A DNA stretch of 64,000 bases from Streptomyces sp. CBMA291 (GCF_014596525.1 NZ_MSJP01000085.1:1-64000); one strand, 5' to 3'; positions 19,577 through 28,764 are shown, counted from the stretch's first letter. The notes: generated by a model from the sequence alone, not told the origin. Numbers and translations are program-made.

Positions 19577-20311
19577 CGGAGCCCCGAGGACCGGCGCGGG
19601 CCCCACCCCCGCCCGCCGGGCGAGGGCCACCGCCGCGAGTGTCGAGTGCACGCCCAGCTTCCCCAGCACGTTCTGCATGTGCGTACGGACCGTGTGCGGG
19701 GACAGGAAGAGCCGCTCGGCGACCGCCTTGCGGCCGAGACCCGCCACCATGCAGCACAGCACCTCCCGCTCACGCGGGGTCAGCGACTCCACCAGACGCT
19801 CGCTGTCCGTCCGGTGCTTGCGGACCTCCGTCAGCTCCCGCAGCACCCCGGTGAGCAGGGCGGGCGGCAGATGCGTCTCGTCCCGCAGGACCCCCCGCAC
19901 CACCACGAGCAGGCGCTGGAGCGAACAGTCCTTCGCCACCCAGCCCGAGGCCCCCGCCTGGAGCGCGAGCGCCGCCCGGTGCGGGTCGTCCCTCTCCGCC
20001 AGGACCACCATCCGGGCCCCGGGATGCGCCGCGCGCACCCCCGCCACCAGCGAGATCCCGTCCACGACGCCCTCGGCATCGTCCGGCACCACCCGGGGCA
20101 CGGAGCCCGGCGGACCCGCGCCCAACTCGGCGTCCACGAGCAGCACGTCGAATCTGCGCCCCTCCGCCGCCCCGCGCTCCAGACAGCGCAGGGCCGCCGG
20201 GCCGCTGCCCGCCGCGGACACGTCGACATCGGGCTCCGCGGCGAGCGCGGCGGCCAGCGATTCGGCGAAGACGCGGTGGTCGTCCACCACCAGGACACGG
20301 ATGCGTGCCAC
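19535..20311 (-). CDS. LuxR/NarL-type response regulator
   Basis: A 258-residue regulator. I chose GTG 20311 because GGGGG lies 5 bases upstream; GTG 20317 is also possible. The receiver has the acidic pair (VLVVDDHR, D10-D11) and a phosphoacceptor Asp60 in VLLVDAELG, then an unusual insertion of about 20 residues (GPPGSVPRVVPDDAEG) before the next helix. The switch Lys is present (GWVAKD). The C-terminal HTH is LTPREREVLCCMVAG to THMQNVLGKLGVHS. No kinase is adjacent. It ends inside the MarR gene on the other strand. Confidence 0.87.
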   Translation of the reverse strand: MARIRVLVVDDHRVFAESLAAALAAEPDVDVSAAGSGPAALRCLERGAAEGRRFDVLLVDAELGAGPPGSVPRVVPDDAEGVVDGISLVAGVRAAHPGARMVVLAERDDPHRAALALQAGASGWVAKDCSLQRLLVVVRGVLRDETHLPPALLTGVLRELTEVRKHRTDSERLVESLTPREREVLCCMVAGLGRKAVAERLFLSPHTVRTHMQNVLGKLGVHSTLAAVALARRAGVGPAPVLGAPSAGDVVERGGQPA

Positions 20312-20456
20312 GGACACCCCCAAGTGTCGAGGAACGGGAACCGAAGCGGGTACGGAGCCGGGGACCGGGCGCGCCCCGCGCACGGCCGCCGCCGCGCGTT
20401 GACCGCTACCCCGCTTCCGGCGCCGTACCCGACCGGGTCTCGCCCCCTGAAAGCAC

Positions 20457-20512
20457 CGGCCCCCACCGGCGCTGCCCCTCAGGGTAGGGGCGAGGCGCCC
20501 CGGTGGGGGCCG
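20457..20512 (-). terminator. Hairpin after galK
   Basis: Arms CGGCCCCCACCGG and CCGGTGGGGGCCG are perfect inverses around a 30-base loop that can form a smaller internal stem. It lies 31 bases beyond the galK stop in the direction of transcription. Confidence 0.7.
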
Positions 20513-20543
20513 ATTCACGGAACTGTCCGAACTCCTGCGGTCC

Positions 20544-21683
20544 TCAGAGGCGGCGCGCCCCCGCCGAGGGGACGGCGGGGAAGACCGCCGGAGGGGCGTA
20601 CCCGGCCCCGGCGAAGGCCCCGGTCACGGCGGCGACGACCGCGTCCGCCCGGTCGGCCTCGACCAGGACGAGGGCCGAACCGCCGAATCCGCCCCCGGTC
20701 ATCCGGGCGCCGAGCGCGCCCGCCGCGTTCGCCGAGGCGACCACGAGATCCAGCTCCGGGCAGGAAACCCGCAGGTCGTCGCGGAGGGAGGCGTGTCCCT
20801 CGGTGAGGACGGGGCCGACCGCCCGGGTGTCCCCCGCGTCGAGCAGCGCCATCGTCCGCGCCACGCGCGCGTTGTCGCTGACGACATGGCGGACGTAGCG
20901 GCGCACGGTCTCGTCGGCCAGCCGGTCGAGCGCCTCGGGCAGGCGTGCGGCTTCCACCTCGCGCAGGGACCGCACTCCGAGCGCCCGCGCACCCGCTTCG
21001 CAACCGGCGCGCCGCTCGGCGTACGCGCCGTCCCCGAGGGCGTGTTTCACCCGGGTGTCGACGACGAGCAGCCGCAGCCCCTCGCGGGCCGGGTCGAAGG
21101 GAACCTGACGGTACGACAGGTCCCGGGTGTCCAGATGGAGGGCGTGGCCCTCGATCGCGCAGGCGGAGGCCATCTGGTCCATCACTCCGCAGGGCACGCC
21201 CACGAAGTCGTTCTCGGCGCGCTGGGCGAGCCTGGCCAGTTCCGGCCGGGAGAGACCGAGCCCGAAGAGGTCGTTCAGGGCGAGCGCCACGACGACTTCG
21301 AGGGCCGCGGAGGAGGACAGGCCCGCGCCCGTCGGCACGGTCGAGGCCAGATGCACGTCGGCGCCCGTCACCGGATGCCCGGCCGCCCGCAGGGCCCAGA
21401 CGACCCCGGCGGGATACGCGGCCCAGCCGCCGCCGGAGCGGGGTTCCAGGGCCGCGGCGTCCAGGTGGACGATCCCGCCGCCGACATCGGCCGAGTGCAG
21501 CCGCAGGACGCCGTCGGTACGGCGGGAGACGGCGGCGACGGTGGTGTGCGGCAGCGCGAGCGGCAGTACGAAGCCCTCGTTGAAGTCGGTGTACTCGCCG
21601 ATGAGGTTGACCCGCCCGGGGGCGGCCCACAGCCCCTCGGGGGCGCTCCCGTAGAGGGCTTCGAAGGCGGCGGCGAGGCTCAT
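20544..21683 (-). CDS. galK: Galactokinase
   Basis: A 379-residue GHMP kinase phosphorylating galactose in the Leloir pathway. The signature motifs are present: APGRVNLIGEYTDFNEGFVLP (substrate binding), the ATP loop STVPTGAGLSSSAALEV (about residues 112-128), GVMDQMASA, and MTGGGFGGSAL near the C-terminus. The ATG at 21683 overlaps the galE stop (ATGA), so galT-galE-galK is one coupled operon with galK last. A hairpin follows. Confidence 0.96.
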   Translation of the reverse strand: MSLAAAFEALYGSAPEGLWAAPGRVNLIGEYTDFNEGFVLPLALPHTTVAAVSRRTDGVLRLHSADVGGGIVHLDAAALEPRSGGGWAAYPAGVVWALRAAGHPVTGADVHLASTVPTGAGLSSSAALEVVVALALNDLFGLGLSRPELARLAQRAENDFVGVPCGVMDQMASACAIEGHALHLDTRDLSYRQVPFDPAREGLRLLVVDTRVKHALGDGAYAERRAGCEAGARALGVRSLREVEAARLPEALDRLADETVRRYVRHVVSDNARVARTMALLDAGDTRAVGPVLTEGHASLRDDLRVSCPELDLVVASANAAGALGARMTGGGFGGSALVLVEADRADAVVAAVTGAFAGAGYAPPAVFPAVPSAGARRL

Positions 21684-22660
21684 GCGCCGTCCTTTCCGTG
21701 CCGCAGCAGGGCGAAGGCCCAGGCGTCGGCGACGACCTCCGCGAGGTCGGGGCGGGACGGCGTCCAGCCGAGGTGCTCGCGGGCGGTGTCGGCGGAGGCG
21801 ACGAGGACGGCCGGGTCGCCGGGGCGGCGCGGGGCGGCGACCTCGGGGACGGGGTGGCCGGTGACCTTGCGGACGGTCTCGACGACCTCGCGGACGGAGA
21901 AGCCGTTGCCGTTGCCCAGGTTGCAGACGACGTGCCGGCCCTCGGTCATGGCGTCGAGCGCGAGGAGATAGGCCTCGGCGAGGTCGGCGACGTGGATGTA
22001 GTCGCGGACGCAGGTGCCGTCCGGGGTCGGGTAGTCGTCGCCGTACACCGAGATCGCCTCGCGGCGGCCGAGGGCGACCTGGAGGACCAGCGGGATCAGA
22101 TGGGACTCGGGCTGGTGGCGCTCGCCGAGTCCGCCGTACGCCCCGGCCACGTTGAAGTAGCGCAGCGAGACGGCGGCCAGGCCGTGGGCGGTGCACTCGC
22201 CGCCGATCATGTGGTCCACGGCGAGCTTGCTGGCCCCGTAGGGGCTGGTGGGGAGGGTGGCGGCGGTCTCGGGGATCGGCACGACGGCCGGTTCCCCGTA
22301 GGTGGCGGCGGTGGAGGAGAAGACGAGGCGCCGCACCCCCGCCGTCCGCATGGCGGCGAGCAGGGCCATGGTGCCGCCGACGTTGTTCTCCCAGTACTTC
22401 TCGGGGTGCACGACGGACTCGCCGACCTGCGAGAAGGCGGCGAAGTGCAGGACTGCGTCGAAGGAGCCGTCGAGCAGGCGGGCGGAGTCCTGGACGCGTC
22501 CCTCGACGAACTCGGCCCCCGCCGGTACGGCCTCCCGGAAGCCGGTGGACAGGTCGTCGAGGACGACGACCCGGTGGCCGCGCTCCAGGAGGTGGGCGGC
22601 GACGACGCTGCCCACGTATCCGGCCCCACCCGTCACCAGGTACTTCTGCGGCTCGGTCAT
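21680..22660 (-). CDS. galE: UDP-glucose 4-epimerase
   Basis: A 326-residue extended SDR enzyme interconverting UDP-galactose and UDP-glucose. The NAD loop is VTGGAGYVGSVVAAHLLERG (residues about 8-27). The catalytic residues are in FSSTAATYG and SPYGASKLAVD (YxxxK). Its ATG overlaps the galT stop and its stop overlaps the galK start, each by four bases. Length is normal. Confidence 0.96.
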   Translation of the reverse strand: MTEPQKYLVTGGAGYVGSVVAAHLLERGHRVVVLDDLSTGFREAVPAGAEFVEGRVQDSARLLDGSFDAVLHFAAFSQVGESVVHPEKYWENNVGGTMALLAAMRTAGVRRLVFSSTAATYGEPAVVPIPETAATLPTSPYGASKLAVDHMIGGECTAHGLAAVSLRYFNVAGAYGGLGERHQPESHLIPLVLQVALGRREAISVYGDDYPTPDGTCVRDYIHVADLAEAYLLALDAMTEGRHVVCNLGNGNGFSVREVVETVRKVTGHPVPEVAAPRRPGDPAVLVASADTAREHLGWTPSRPDLAEVVADAWAFALLRHGKDGA

Positions 22661-23703
22661 CCGATGCCCGCCACCTCTCGGAGTCGTCGGGCCGCGTCTT
22701 CCGGCCGGATGTCGTTCATGAACGCGCCCATGCCGGATTCCGTGCCCGCCAGGTACTTCAGCTTGCCGGAGGCCCGTCGGACGGTGAAAAGCTCCAGGTG
22801 CAGTCCGAAGTCCTCCCGCCGGGGGTCCGTGAACGGCGCCTGGTGCCAGGCGGAGATGTACGGCGTCGGCGGCTCGTCCGGGCCGAAGATCCGGTCGAAG
22901 CGCCTCAGGAGTTCCAGATAGACCCGTGCGAACTCCGCGCGGGCCGCGCCGTCGAGCGCGAGGAGGTCGGGGACCCGGCGCCGGGGGTGCAGATGCACCT
23001 CGTACGGCCAGTGGGCGGCGTACGGCACGAAGGCGATCCAGTGCTCGGTCTCCAGGACCACCCGCTCGCCTTCGGCGCGTTCGGCCTCGACGACGTCGTC
23101 GAAGAGGTTCCGGCCGGTCTCGGCCCGGTGCTCGTCGATGCGGCGGCGCATGGCGGCCGTCCGGGGGGTCACGTAGGGGAAGGCGTAGATCTGGCCGTGC
23201 GCGTGCGGCAGGGTGACGCCGATCTCCCGGCCCCGGTTCTCGAAGCAGTAGACCTGCTCGACGCCGGGGAGCGCGAAGAGCGCGGCGGTGCGGTCGGTCC
23301 AGGCGTCGAGGACGAGGGCGGCCCGCTCCTCGGTGAGGTCGGCGAAGGAGGCCGTGTGGTCGTCGGTGAAGCAGACGACCTCGCAGCGGCCGACGCCCCC
23401 GGAGAGCGAGGGGAAACGGTTCTCGAAGACCGCGACCTCGTACCCCTCCTCGGGGATCTCGCTCTCGTGCCCCGGCCGCGCCGGGCAGAGCGGGCAGGCG
23501 TCGGCCGGCGGGAGGTGGGTGCGGGTCTGCCGGTGCGAGGCGACGACGACGGGGTCCCCGGTGAGGGGGTCGCGGCGGATCTCGGAGCGGGAGACGACGG
23601 GGGCCAGCGTGCGCGGATCGACGGCGGTGCGGTCGGTGTCGTCCCGCGCGTCGTAGTAGATGAGTTCGCGCCCGTCGGCGAGTGTGGTGACGGTCTTCTT
23701 CAC
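22657..23703 (-). CDS. galT: Galactose-1-phosphate uridylyltransferase
   Basis: A 348-residue enzyme, first gene of the gal operon, transferring UMP from UDP-glucose to galactose-1-phosphate. It starts at GTG 23703 behind GGAGGG. Zinc ligands CPLC lie near residue 69. The nucleophilic His is in PHAHGQIYAFP: the common family motif is HPH, here HAH, but both His are kept. A C-terminal HLHPRRR and the Gln/His-containing tail complete the fold. Upstream at 23730-23790 a TGTGAT hexamer appears on the coding strand; TGTGAT direct repeats are described in Streptomyces galP1, though only one is obvious here. Confidence 0.94.
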   Translation of the reverse strand: MKKTVTTLADGRELIYYDARDDTDRTAVDPRTLAPVVSRSEIRRDPLTGDPVVVASHRQTRTHLPPADACPLCPARPGHESEIPEEGYEVAVFENRFPSLSGGVGRCEVVCFTDDHTASFADLTEERAALVLDAWTDRTAALFALPGVEQVYCFENRGREIGVTLPHAHGQIYAFPYVTPRTAAMRRRIDEHRAETGRNLFDDVVEAERAEGERVVLETEHWIAFVPYAAHWPYEVHLHPRRRVPDLLALDGAARAEFARVYLELLRRFDRIFGPDEPPTPYISAWHQAPFTDPRREDFGLHLELFTVRRASGKLKYLAGTESGMGAFMNDIRPEDAARRLREVAGIG

Positions 23704-23822
23704 GGCGGTGCCCTCCGGGCGGACCAAACAGAACCACACACAAGGAATCACATTCGAACATCTCCGTCAACGGTGAACCCCGCCCACGCCACCGGACCGG
23801 GCTGAGACCGTCGAAGAGCGCC

Positions 23823-23852
23823 ACGGGCCCGGACCCCGGACCACGGGCCCGT
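23823..23852 (-). terminator. Hairpin after the pseudo-receiver regulator
   Basis: Perfect 9-bp arms ACGGGCCCG and CGGGCCCGT with a 12-base loop, 40 bases beyond the stop of the leftward regulator gene. Confidence 0.55.
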
Positions 23853-23891
23853 CGGGACGGGAGCCTGGGTGCGCCGGGCGTGCGCTCCGGC

Positions 23892-24575
23892 TCAGAAGGA
23901 CCCGCGCGCCCCCGGCAGCGCCCGGTCGAGCAGTCCCGTACGGGCCGCCAGGGCCGCCGCCTCAAGGCGCGACCCCACCCCCAGCTTCATCAGGACCCGC
24001 TGCACATGCGTGCGCGCCGTGCTCGGCGCGATCCCCATCCCCGCCGCGATCACCCGGGTGTCCTCCCCCTCCGCGACCCGGACGAGGACCTCCACCTCCC
24101 GCTGCGTCAGCAGCCGCAGCAGCCGCTGCCCCTCGTCGTCCGGCTGCGCCGAGGGGTGCAGCAGCTCCGCGAAGGCCGACCTGAGCAGCTGCGGCGCCAC
24201 CGCCGACTCCCCCGCCCGCGCCTTCACCAGCGCCCGCTCGACGCCCTCGATCCGCTCGTCGTGCCGCACGTACCCCGAAGCGCCCGCCGCGAACGCCGCC
24301 GCGATCCCGCGCGGCGACGGCACGGGACCGAGCACCACGACCGCCACCTGCGGCCGCTCCCGCTTGATCCGCACCACCGGGTCGAAGGCCCCCGGCGCGG
24401 CGGGCGCCGCCGTACCCAGCAGACAGACCTCCGGCGCGCGGTTCACCACCAGCTCCGCCGCACCCGCCACCGGCGCCGTCGCCGCGAGCACCCGATGCCC
24501 CCGCAGTTTCAGGGCCGAGGCCAGCGCTTCCGCGAGCAGGCGGTGGTCGTCCACCACCACGAGGCGTACGCCCAT
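23892..24575 (-). CDS. LuxR-type regulator with a degenerate (pseudo) receiver
   Basis: A 227-residue protein starting at ATG 24575. It has the fold of a NarL regulator: acidic pair VVVDDHR (D9-D10) and a C-terminal HTH (LLTQREVEVLVRVAEGED to ARTHVQRVLMKLGVGS). But the phosphoacceptor position 54 is Gly (EVCLLGTAAP), the switch Ser/Thr is not obvious (VVVLGPV), and the switch Lys is replaced (GYVRHDER). It is therefore probably not controlled by standard phosphorylation and may respond to a ligand or partner. No kinase is adjacent. It sits upstream of galT on the same strand, separated by a hairpin. Confidence 0.85.
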   Translation of the reverse strand: MGVRLVVVDDHRLLAEALASALKLRGHRVLAATAPVAGAAELVVNRAPEVCLLGTAAPAAPGAFDPVVRIKRERPQVAVVVLGPVPSPRGIAAAFAAGASGYVRHDERIEGVERALVKARAGESAVAPQLLRSAFAELLHPSAQPDDEGQRLLRLLTQREVEVLVRVAEGEDTRVIAAGMGIAPSTARTHVQRVLMKLGVGSRLEAAALAARTGLLDRALPGARGSF

Positions 24576-24737
24576 CCCGGTCTTCCCCCATCCCTTCGCG
24601 CCCGCCGTCCCCCGGCACGCCTGACCCGGCAAGGTACACGCTCCCCCGTCGGCCTTCGCCCCAACCCCGGTCGGATGCCCCCTCCCGGTACCGTTTTCCG
24701 CCCGTCCCGGTGACGGCGGAGGCACCCGGAAGACGCG

Positions 24738-24771
24738 CGCGGGCCCCTCCGGATCACCGGAGGGGCCCGCG
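24738..24771 (-). terminator. Strong hairpin after the first beta-propeller gene
   Basis: A perfect 15-bp stem (CGCGGGCCCCTCCGG with its inverse) around loop ATCA, 17 bases beyond the stop. Confidence 0.8.
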
Positions 24772-24787
24772 TCGGGGGTCGCGGCCG

Positions 24788-26764
24788 TCAGGGCGTGACG
24801 GCGAAGGAGACCACCAGGTACTTCTTGTCCGTGGCGCCTTCCCTGGGCTTGCTGACCAGGTTGTCCGCGATGAACAGGCGCCCGTTCGCGTAGAGGAACT
24901 CGGAGCTGTTGAGGCTGACGCCGGTCTCCAGCTCGCGGATCGCCCGGTCCCCCGGGTTCTCCAGGAGAAGGGTCTCCTTCATCGTGCCCGCGTCGATGGA
25001 AACGATCCGGCCACCCTTGTCGTAGGGCGGTTCCTTGTACGCGATGAGGTCGCCGCCGTCCATCCGCAGCGGGACGTAGGTGTACTTGTCCCCCGCGTCC
25101 GCCTTCTCCGGCAGGGTCCTGCCGGTGGTCAGGTCGAAGGCGATGATCTCGTTGGTCTCGTCGCCGTACTCGCCGGTGGAGCCCTCGTGGTCCTCGGTCG
25201 GCACGTACAGACGCCCGTTGCCCACCAGGATCCGCTGGCAGGACTCGACCTTGGTGGCGCGGCAGCGCCCCGCGTACTGGTCGGCGTCGGCGGCGATCTT
25301 CACCTTGAGCTTCCCGGTCGCCTCGTCGATCGAGAAGAAGTCCGAGATGCCACTGCCGTCCCCGGCGGTGTCGCCGACGTCCGCCGCCACGACCAGCGGC
25401 TTGGTGGAGACCACGGAGGCGTACTTGACCCCGGTCGGCATCCGGTACTGCGAGCGCGGGGCGCCCGTCATCGGGTCGAGGTTCTGGATCAGGACGTACT
25501 GGCTGTCGTACGGGCCGCACTTGCGGACCGCGACCAGACCCTCGCCGCCGCCGTACCCCAGGTCGTCGCAGTTGTCCTTGTTGGCCTGCGGCTTCCAGCG
25601 CGGGTTGCCGTTGGCGATGTCGAAGGCGGCGCCGCCGTCGAGACCGCCGGCGGCGACCGTCTTGCCGCTGAGGGTGACCTCGCCGAAGCGGACCTTGCCG
25701 TCCCCGCCGGTGCCGCCGGTGACCGAGGTCGACCAGAGCAGCTTGCCGGAGTCCAGGTCGACCAGACCGACCTCGGTGCACGGCTCGTAGTAGCGCGGCG
25801 CGGTCCGCTTCTTCGCCTCGAAGAGGATCGCCGCCTTGCCGTCGGCGGTCTGGTGCCGGGAGGCTCCGCAGACCTGGCCGGTCAGCGGCAGCTTCCACAG
25901 GACCGAGCCCTTGGCCGGGTCGTAGCCGACGACCGAGTCGAGCCCGGACTTGGCGTACGTCTTGGCGGTGAGCCAGGAGCCGGACATGTCGGTGACGTCG
26001 GGGACCTTGGGGACCTCGACCGAGAAGGACAGCTTCGCCCTGGTGGCGGCGCCCGGCTTCTCCTTGCCGTCGCCGCCGACCCCGCCGCCGCCCTTCCCGC
26101 CGTCGCCGCCGGTGCCCTGCGAGGTGCCGCCCGAGCCCTTGGCGTCGGTGTTCCCGCCGTTCCCGCCGTTCTTGTCGCCGGAATTGGCGTACCAGATGCC
26201 CCCGCCGACGATCAGGACGACCGCGACGACCGCCGCGACGACGATCCGGAGCTGCGCCGACGGCTTCTTCCGACCCGCCGCGACGGGGACCGGGGCGGTC
26301 GGCTGCTGCCCGTACGCCTGCTGAGGCTGTGTCGGATAGCCGTAGGGGGCCTGCCCGTAGGGAGGCTGTCCGGGCTGGGGTGCCTGCCCGTAGGGGGCCT
26401 GCCCCGGCTGGGGCTGCTGCCCGTAGGGGGCCTGTCCGGGCTGCGGCGGCTGCCCGTAGGGGGCCTGCCCCGGCTGCGGCGGCTGCCCGTACGGGGGCGG
26501 CACGGGCTGCCCGTAGGGGGCCTGCGGCGGCTCTCCGTACGGCTGCTGGGGCTGCTGGGGCTGCTGGGGCTGCTGGGGCTGCTGGGGGTAGCCGTAGCCG
26601 GGCTCCGGCCGGGGCTGCTGCGGCGGGTAGCCGTACGCCGCCGGGTCCTGGCCCGGTGCGGGCTGCGGGTGGCCGTAGCCCGGCTCCTGCGGCGGGGGCG
26701 TCGGAGCGCCGAAGCCGCCTCGCGGGTCCGGGGGCTGGTTCGGCGGCGGGGGTGGCTGCGTCAT
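24788..26764 (-). CDS. Membrane-anchored PQQ-like beta-propeller protein (copy 2 of pair)
   Basis: A 658-residue protein. Residues 1-150 are a cytoplasmic Pro/Gln/Gly/Tyr tract with repeats such as PYGQPPQPGQA. One membrane segment follows (LRIVVAAVVAVVLIVGGGIWY, about residues 170-190), then a Gly/Lys linker and a large extracellular domain of WD/PQQ-like blades (GSVLWKLPLTGQVCG, GKLLWSTSVTGG, NPRWKP). Several Cys residues may form disulfides. No PQQ dehydrogenase catalytic residues are evident; related Streptomyces proteins are of unknown function. It starts 14 bases after the paralogous gene upstream ends, so the two form an operon from a tandem duplication. Confidence 0.85.
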   Translation of the reverse strand: MTQPPPPPNQPPDPRGGFGAPTPPPQEPGYGHPQPAPGQDPAAYGYPPQQPRPEPGYGYPQQPQQPQQPQQPQQPYGEPPQAPYGQPVPPPYGQPPQPGQAPYGQPPQPGQAPYGQQPQPGQAPYGQAPQPGQPPYGQAPYGYPTQPQQAYGQQPTAPVPVAAGRKKPSAQLRIVVAAVVAVVLIVGGGIWYANSGDKNGGNGGNTDAKGSGGTSQGTGGDGGKGGGGVGGDGKEKPGAATRAKLSFSVEVPKVPDVTDMSGSWLTAKTYAKSGLDSVVGYDPAKGSVLWKLPLTGQVCGASRHQTADGKAAILFEAKKRTAPRYYEPCTEVGLVDLDSGKLLWSTSVTGGTGGDGKVRFGEVTLSGKTVAAGGLDGGAAFDIANGNPRWKPQANKDNCDDLGYGGGEGLVAVRKCGPYDSQYVLIQNLDPMTGAPRSQYRMPTGVKYASVVSTKPLVVAADVGDTAGDGSGISDFFSIDEATGKLKVKIAADADQYAGRCRATKVESCQRILVGNGRLYVPTEDHEGSTGEYGDETNEIIAFDLTTGRTLPEKADAGDKYTYVPLRMDGGDLIAYKEPPYDKGGRIVSIDAGTMKETLLLENPGDRAIRELETGVSLNSSEFLYANGRLFIADNLVSKPREGATDKKYLVVSFAVTP

Positions 26765-26777
26765 CGGTCCTCGTACC

Positions 26778-28652
26778 TCACTTGCTGAACGCCATCATCG
26801 TCTTGACGAGCTTCTCTTCCTTGTCGTTCGCGGCGGAGACCCGTCCGCTGGCCACGACGAAGGTGCCGTCGCCGTAGGCGTAGCCCGGCTCGTAGAACGT
26901 GTCCTCGATCCGGGCGGTCGACTGCGGGTGCTGAAGCAGGATCTTCGGCGCGCCGCCGGTCGGGGCGAGGGTCGCGACCGCGCCGCCCTTGTCGTACGTG
27001 GGCTCCACGTACAGCAGGACCTCGGAGCCCTCCATCCGCAGCGGCGTCATCGTCTGCTTGTCCGGAGCCTTGGAGCGCCACTTGGCCTTGCCCGTCGACA
27101 GGTCGAAGGCGACGACCTCGTTGGCGGTGCCGTACGAGCCGCCGGTGGCCATGTAGAAGGTGTTCGCGTCGGCGGCGACACCCGTGCAGCCGTCCAGGTT
27201 CCGGCCGAAGATGACGAAGCCGCCGCCGCACGAGGGGGCGAACTTGTCCTTGCCGCCCTGGATCTGGGAGCGGAGCCTGCCGCCCGCGTCGAGCGCGAAG
27301 ACGGTCCACTTCTTCTGCTCGCGCTGGGTGGCGGAGACCACGAGCGGGTCGACCGAGTAGACCTTGTCGACCTCCCAGTTCTCCTCCAGCCGGAAGGTGA
27401 ACTTCGGCTTGCCGGTGGCCGGGTCGACCGCGCCGACCGCCTGGATCTTCTTGGTCGTGCTGCCCGAGGGGCAGTCCATGGCCGCGATCAGCCTGCTGCC
27501 GCCCGCGTAGGCGAAGGGCTTGCAGCCCTCCGCGGGGCCGGTGAACAGCTGCCGTCCGTCGGCGAGCGAGAAGCCGTACGCGCTGCTGGTTCCGGCGACG
27601 GTCAGCGTGTCGCCGCTGATGGCGAGGGTGTTGTCGGAGAACGCGAACAGGCCCTTGGGCTTGGGCACGGACTTCTTCCAGCCCGCCTTGCCGGTCTTCA
27701 GGTCGATCTGCTGGAGTTCGCCGCACTTGGCGCCATCCTTGGCGCTCTCCTCGTAGCCGAAGACCATGACGCCGTTCGGCGAGGGGTTCGCGGGGACCGC
27801 GCACAGCTTGAACGGCAGGTCCACATGCCACTTCGGGGAGCCGTCGGCGAGGCTGTAGCCGTCGACGCCCTTGTACATGGCCTTGACGACGGTGTCGCCG
27901 ACGATCCACGGGCCGAAGACGTCGGCGCCGTTGCGCGGCAGGTCGACGTCGTTCGTCAGGAGCCAGTCGACCTTGGCCTCGCCGGGCTTGCGGCCCGCGT
28001 TGAGGTCCTCGTCGCCGCCCGCGCCGTCGCCCGAGCCGTCGCCCCGGTCCACCGGCTCCGAGGTCTTCGGCGCGGCGGAGGTGGTCGAGGCGGAGACGGT
28101 CGGCGCGGTGGCCGCCGGCTTCTCGTCGCCGCCTCCGACGACCGCCCAGGTGGCGACGGCGGTCACCAGGACCGCTCCGACGGCCACACCGGCCACGACA
28201 CCGGTCCGGGCCTTGCGGGGACCACCGGGGCCGCCCGGGGGCGGCGGGGTCGGGGCGGCCGGGTACATCGGCTGGGTGGGCAGGCCGCCGTAAGGGTTCT
28301 GCTGCTGCCCGTAGGGGCCGGGCTGGGACCCGTACGGGCCGGGCTGACCCTGAGGGGGTCCGTACGGGCCGGGCTGGCCCTGCTGCGGGTACCCGTAGGG
28401 GCCGGGCTGCTGCCCGTAGGGGTCCGGCTGACCCTGCTGCGGGTAGCCGTATCCCGGCTGCGGCGGCTGGCCGGGGGCCTGCGGCGGCTGGCCGGGAGGC
28501 ATCGGCGGCTGGCCGGGGGGCATCGGCGGGGTCCCGCCCGGGGTCTGCGGCGGCTGGCCGAAACCCTGGCCCTGGTCCTGGTGCGGGCCCTGGCCCGGGT
28601 CCTGGGGAGCCCCGAAGCCCCCCGGCGGCTGGTTGCTGGGCGGCTGGGTCAT
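26778..28652 (-). CDS. Membrane-anchored PQQ-like beta-propeller protein (copy 1 of pair)
   Basis: A 624-residue paralogue of the next gene with the same plan: cytoplasmic Pro/Gln/Gly tract to about residue 145, a membrane segment (TGVVAGVAVGAVLVTAVATWAVV), a Ser/Thr/Ala linker, and an extracellular propeller with blades such as GSPKWHVDLPFKLC, GKAGWKKSVPK and GKAKWRSKAP. Conserved Cys residues recur in the blades. The ATG at 28652 follows GGGGGAA. Both copies share intracellular low-complexity tails, which often act in protein-protein contacts, but no partner is known. Confidence 0.85.
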   Translation of the reverse strand: MTQPPSNQPPGGFGAPQDPGQGPHQDQGQGFGQPPQTPGGTPPMPPGQPPMPPGQPPQAPGQPPQPGYGYPQQGQPDPYGQQPGPYGYPQQGQPGPYGPPQGQPGPYGSQPGPYGQQQNPYGGLPTQPMYPAAPTPPPPGGPGGPRKARTGVVAGVAVGAVLVTAVATWAVVGGGDEKPAATAPTVSASTTSAAPKTSEPVDRGDGSGDGAGGDEDLNAGRKPGEAKVDWLLTNDVDLPRNGADVFGPWIVGDTVVKAMYKGVDGYSLADGSPKWHVDLPFKLCAVPANPSPNGVMVFGYEESAKDGAKCGELQQIDLKTGKAGWKKSVPKPKGLFAFSDNTLAISGDTLTVAGTSSAYGFSLADGRQLFTGPAEGCKPFAYAGGSRLIAAMDCPSGSTTKKIQAVGAVDPATGKPKFTFRLEENWEVDKVYSVDPLVVSATQREQKKWTVFALDAGGRLRSQIQGGKDKFAPSCGGGFVIFGRNLDGCTGVAADANTFYMATGGSYGTANEVVAFDLSTGKAKWRSKAPDKQTMTPLRMEGSEVLLYVEPTYDKGGAVATLAPTGGAPKILLQHPQSTARIEDTFYEPGYAYGDGTFVVASGRVSAANDKEEKLVKTMMAFSK

Positions 28653-28716
28653 CTACGGTTCCCCCTTGGCGTGAGCGGCTTTACTTTCTACCACCGACGT
28701 GATGGCGCAAAAGCGA

Positions 28717-28749
28717 CCGGTCCGCCCCTTGTACCCAAGGGAGGACCGG
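28717..28749 (-). terminator. Hairpin after the ABC-F gene
   Basis: Arms CCGGTCC and GGACCGG with an inner CCCTT/AAGGG pairing; it lies 16 bases beyond the ABC-F stop. Confidence 0.5.
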
Positions 28750-28764
28750 CCCGTGATGCCCTCG

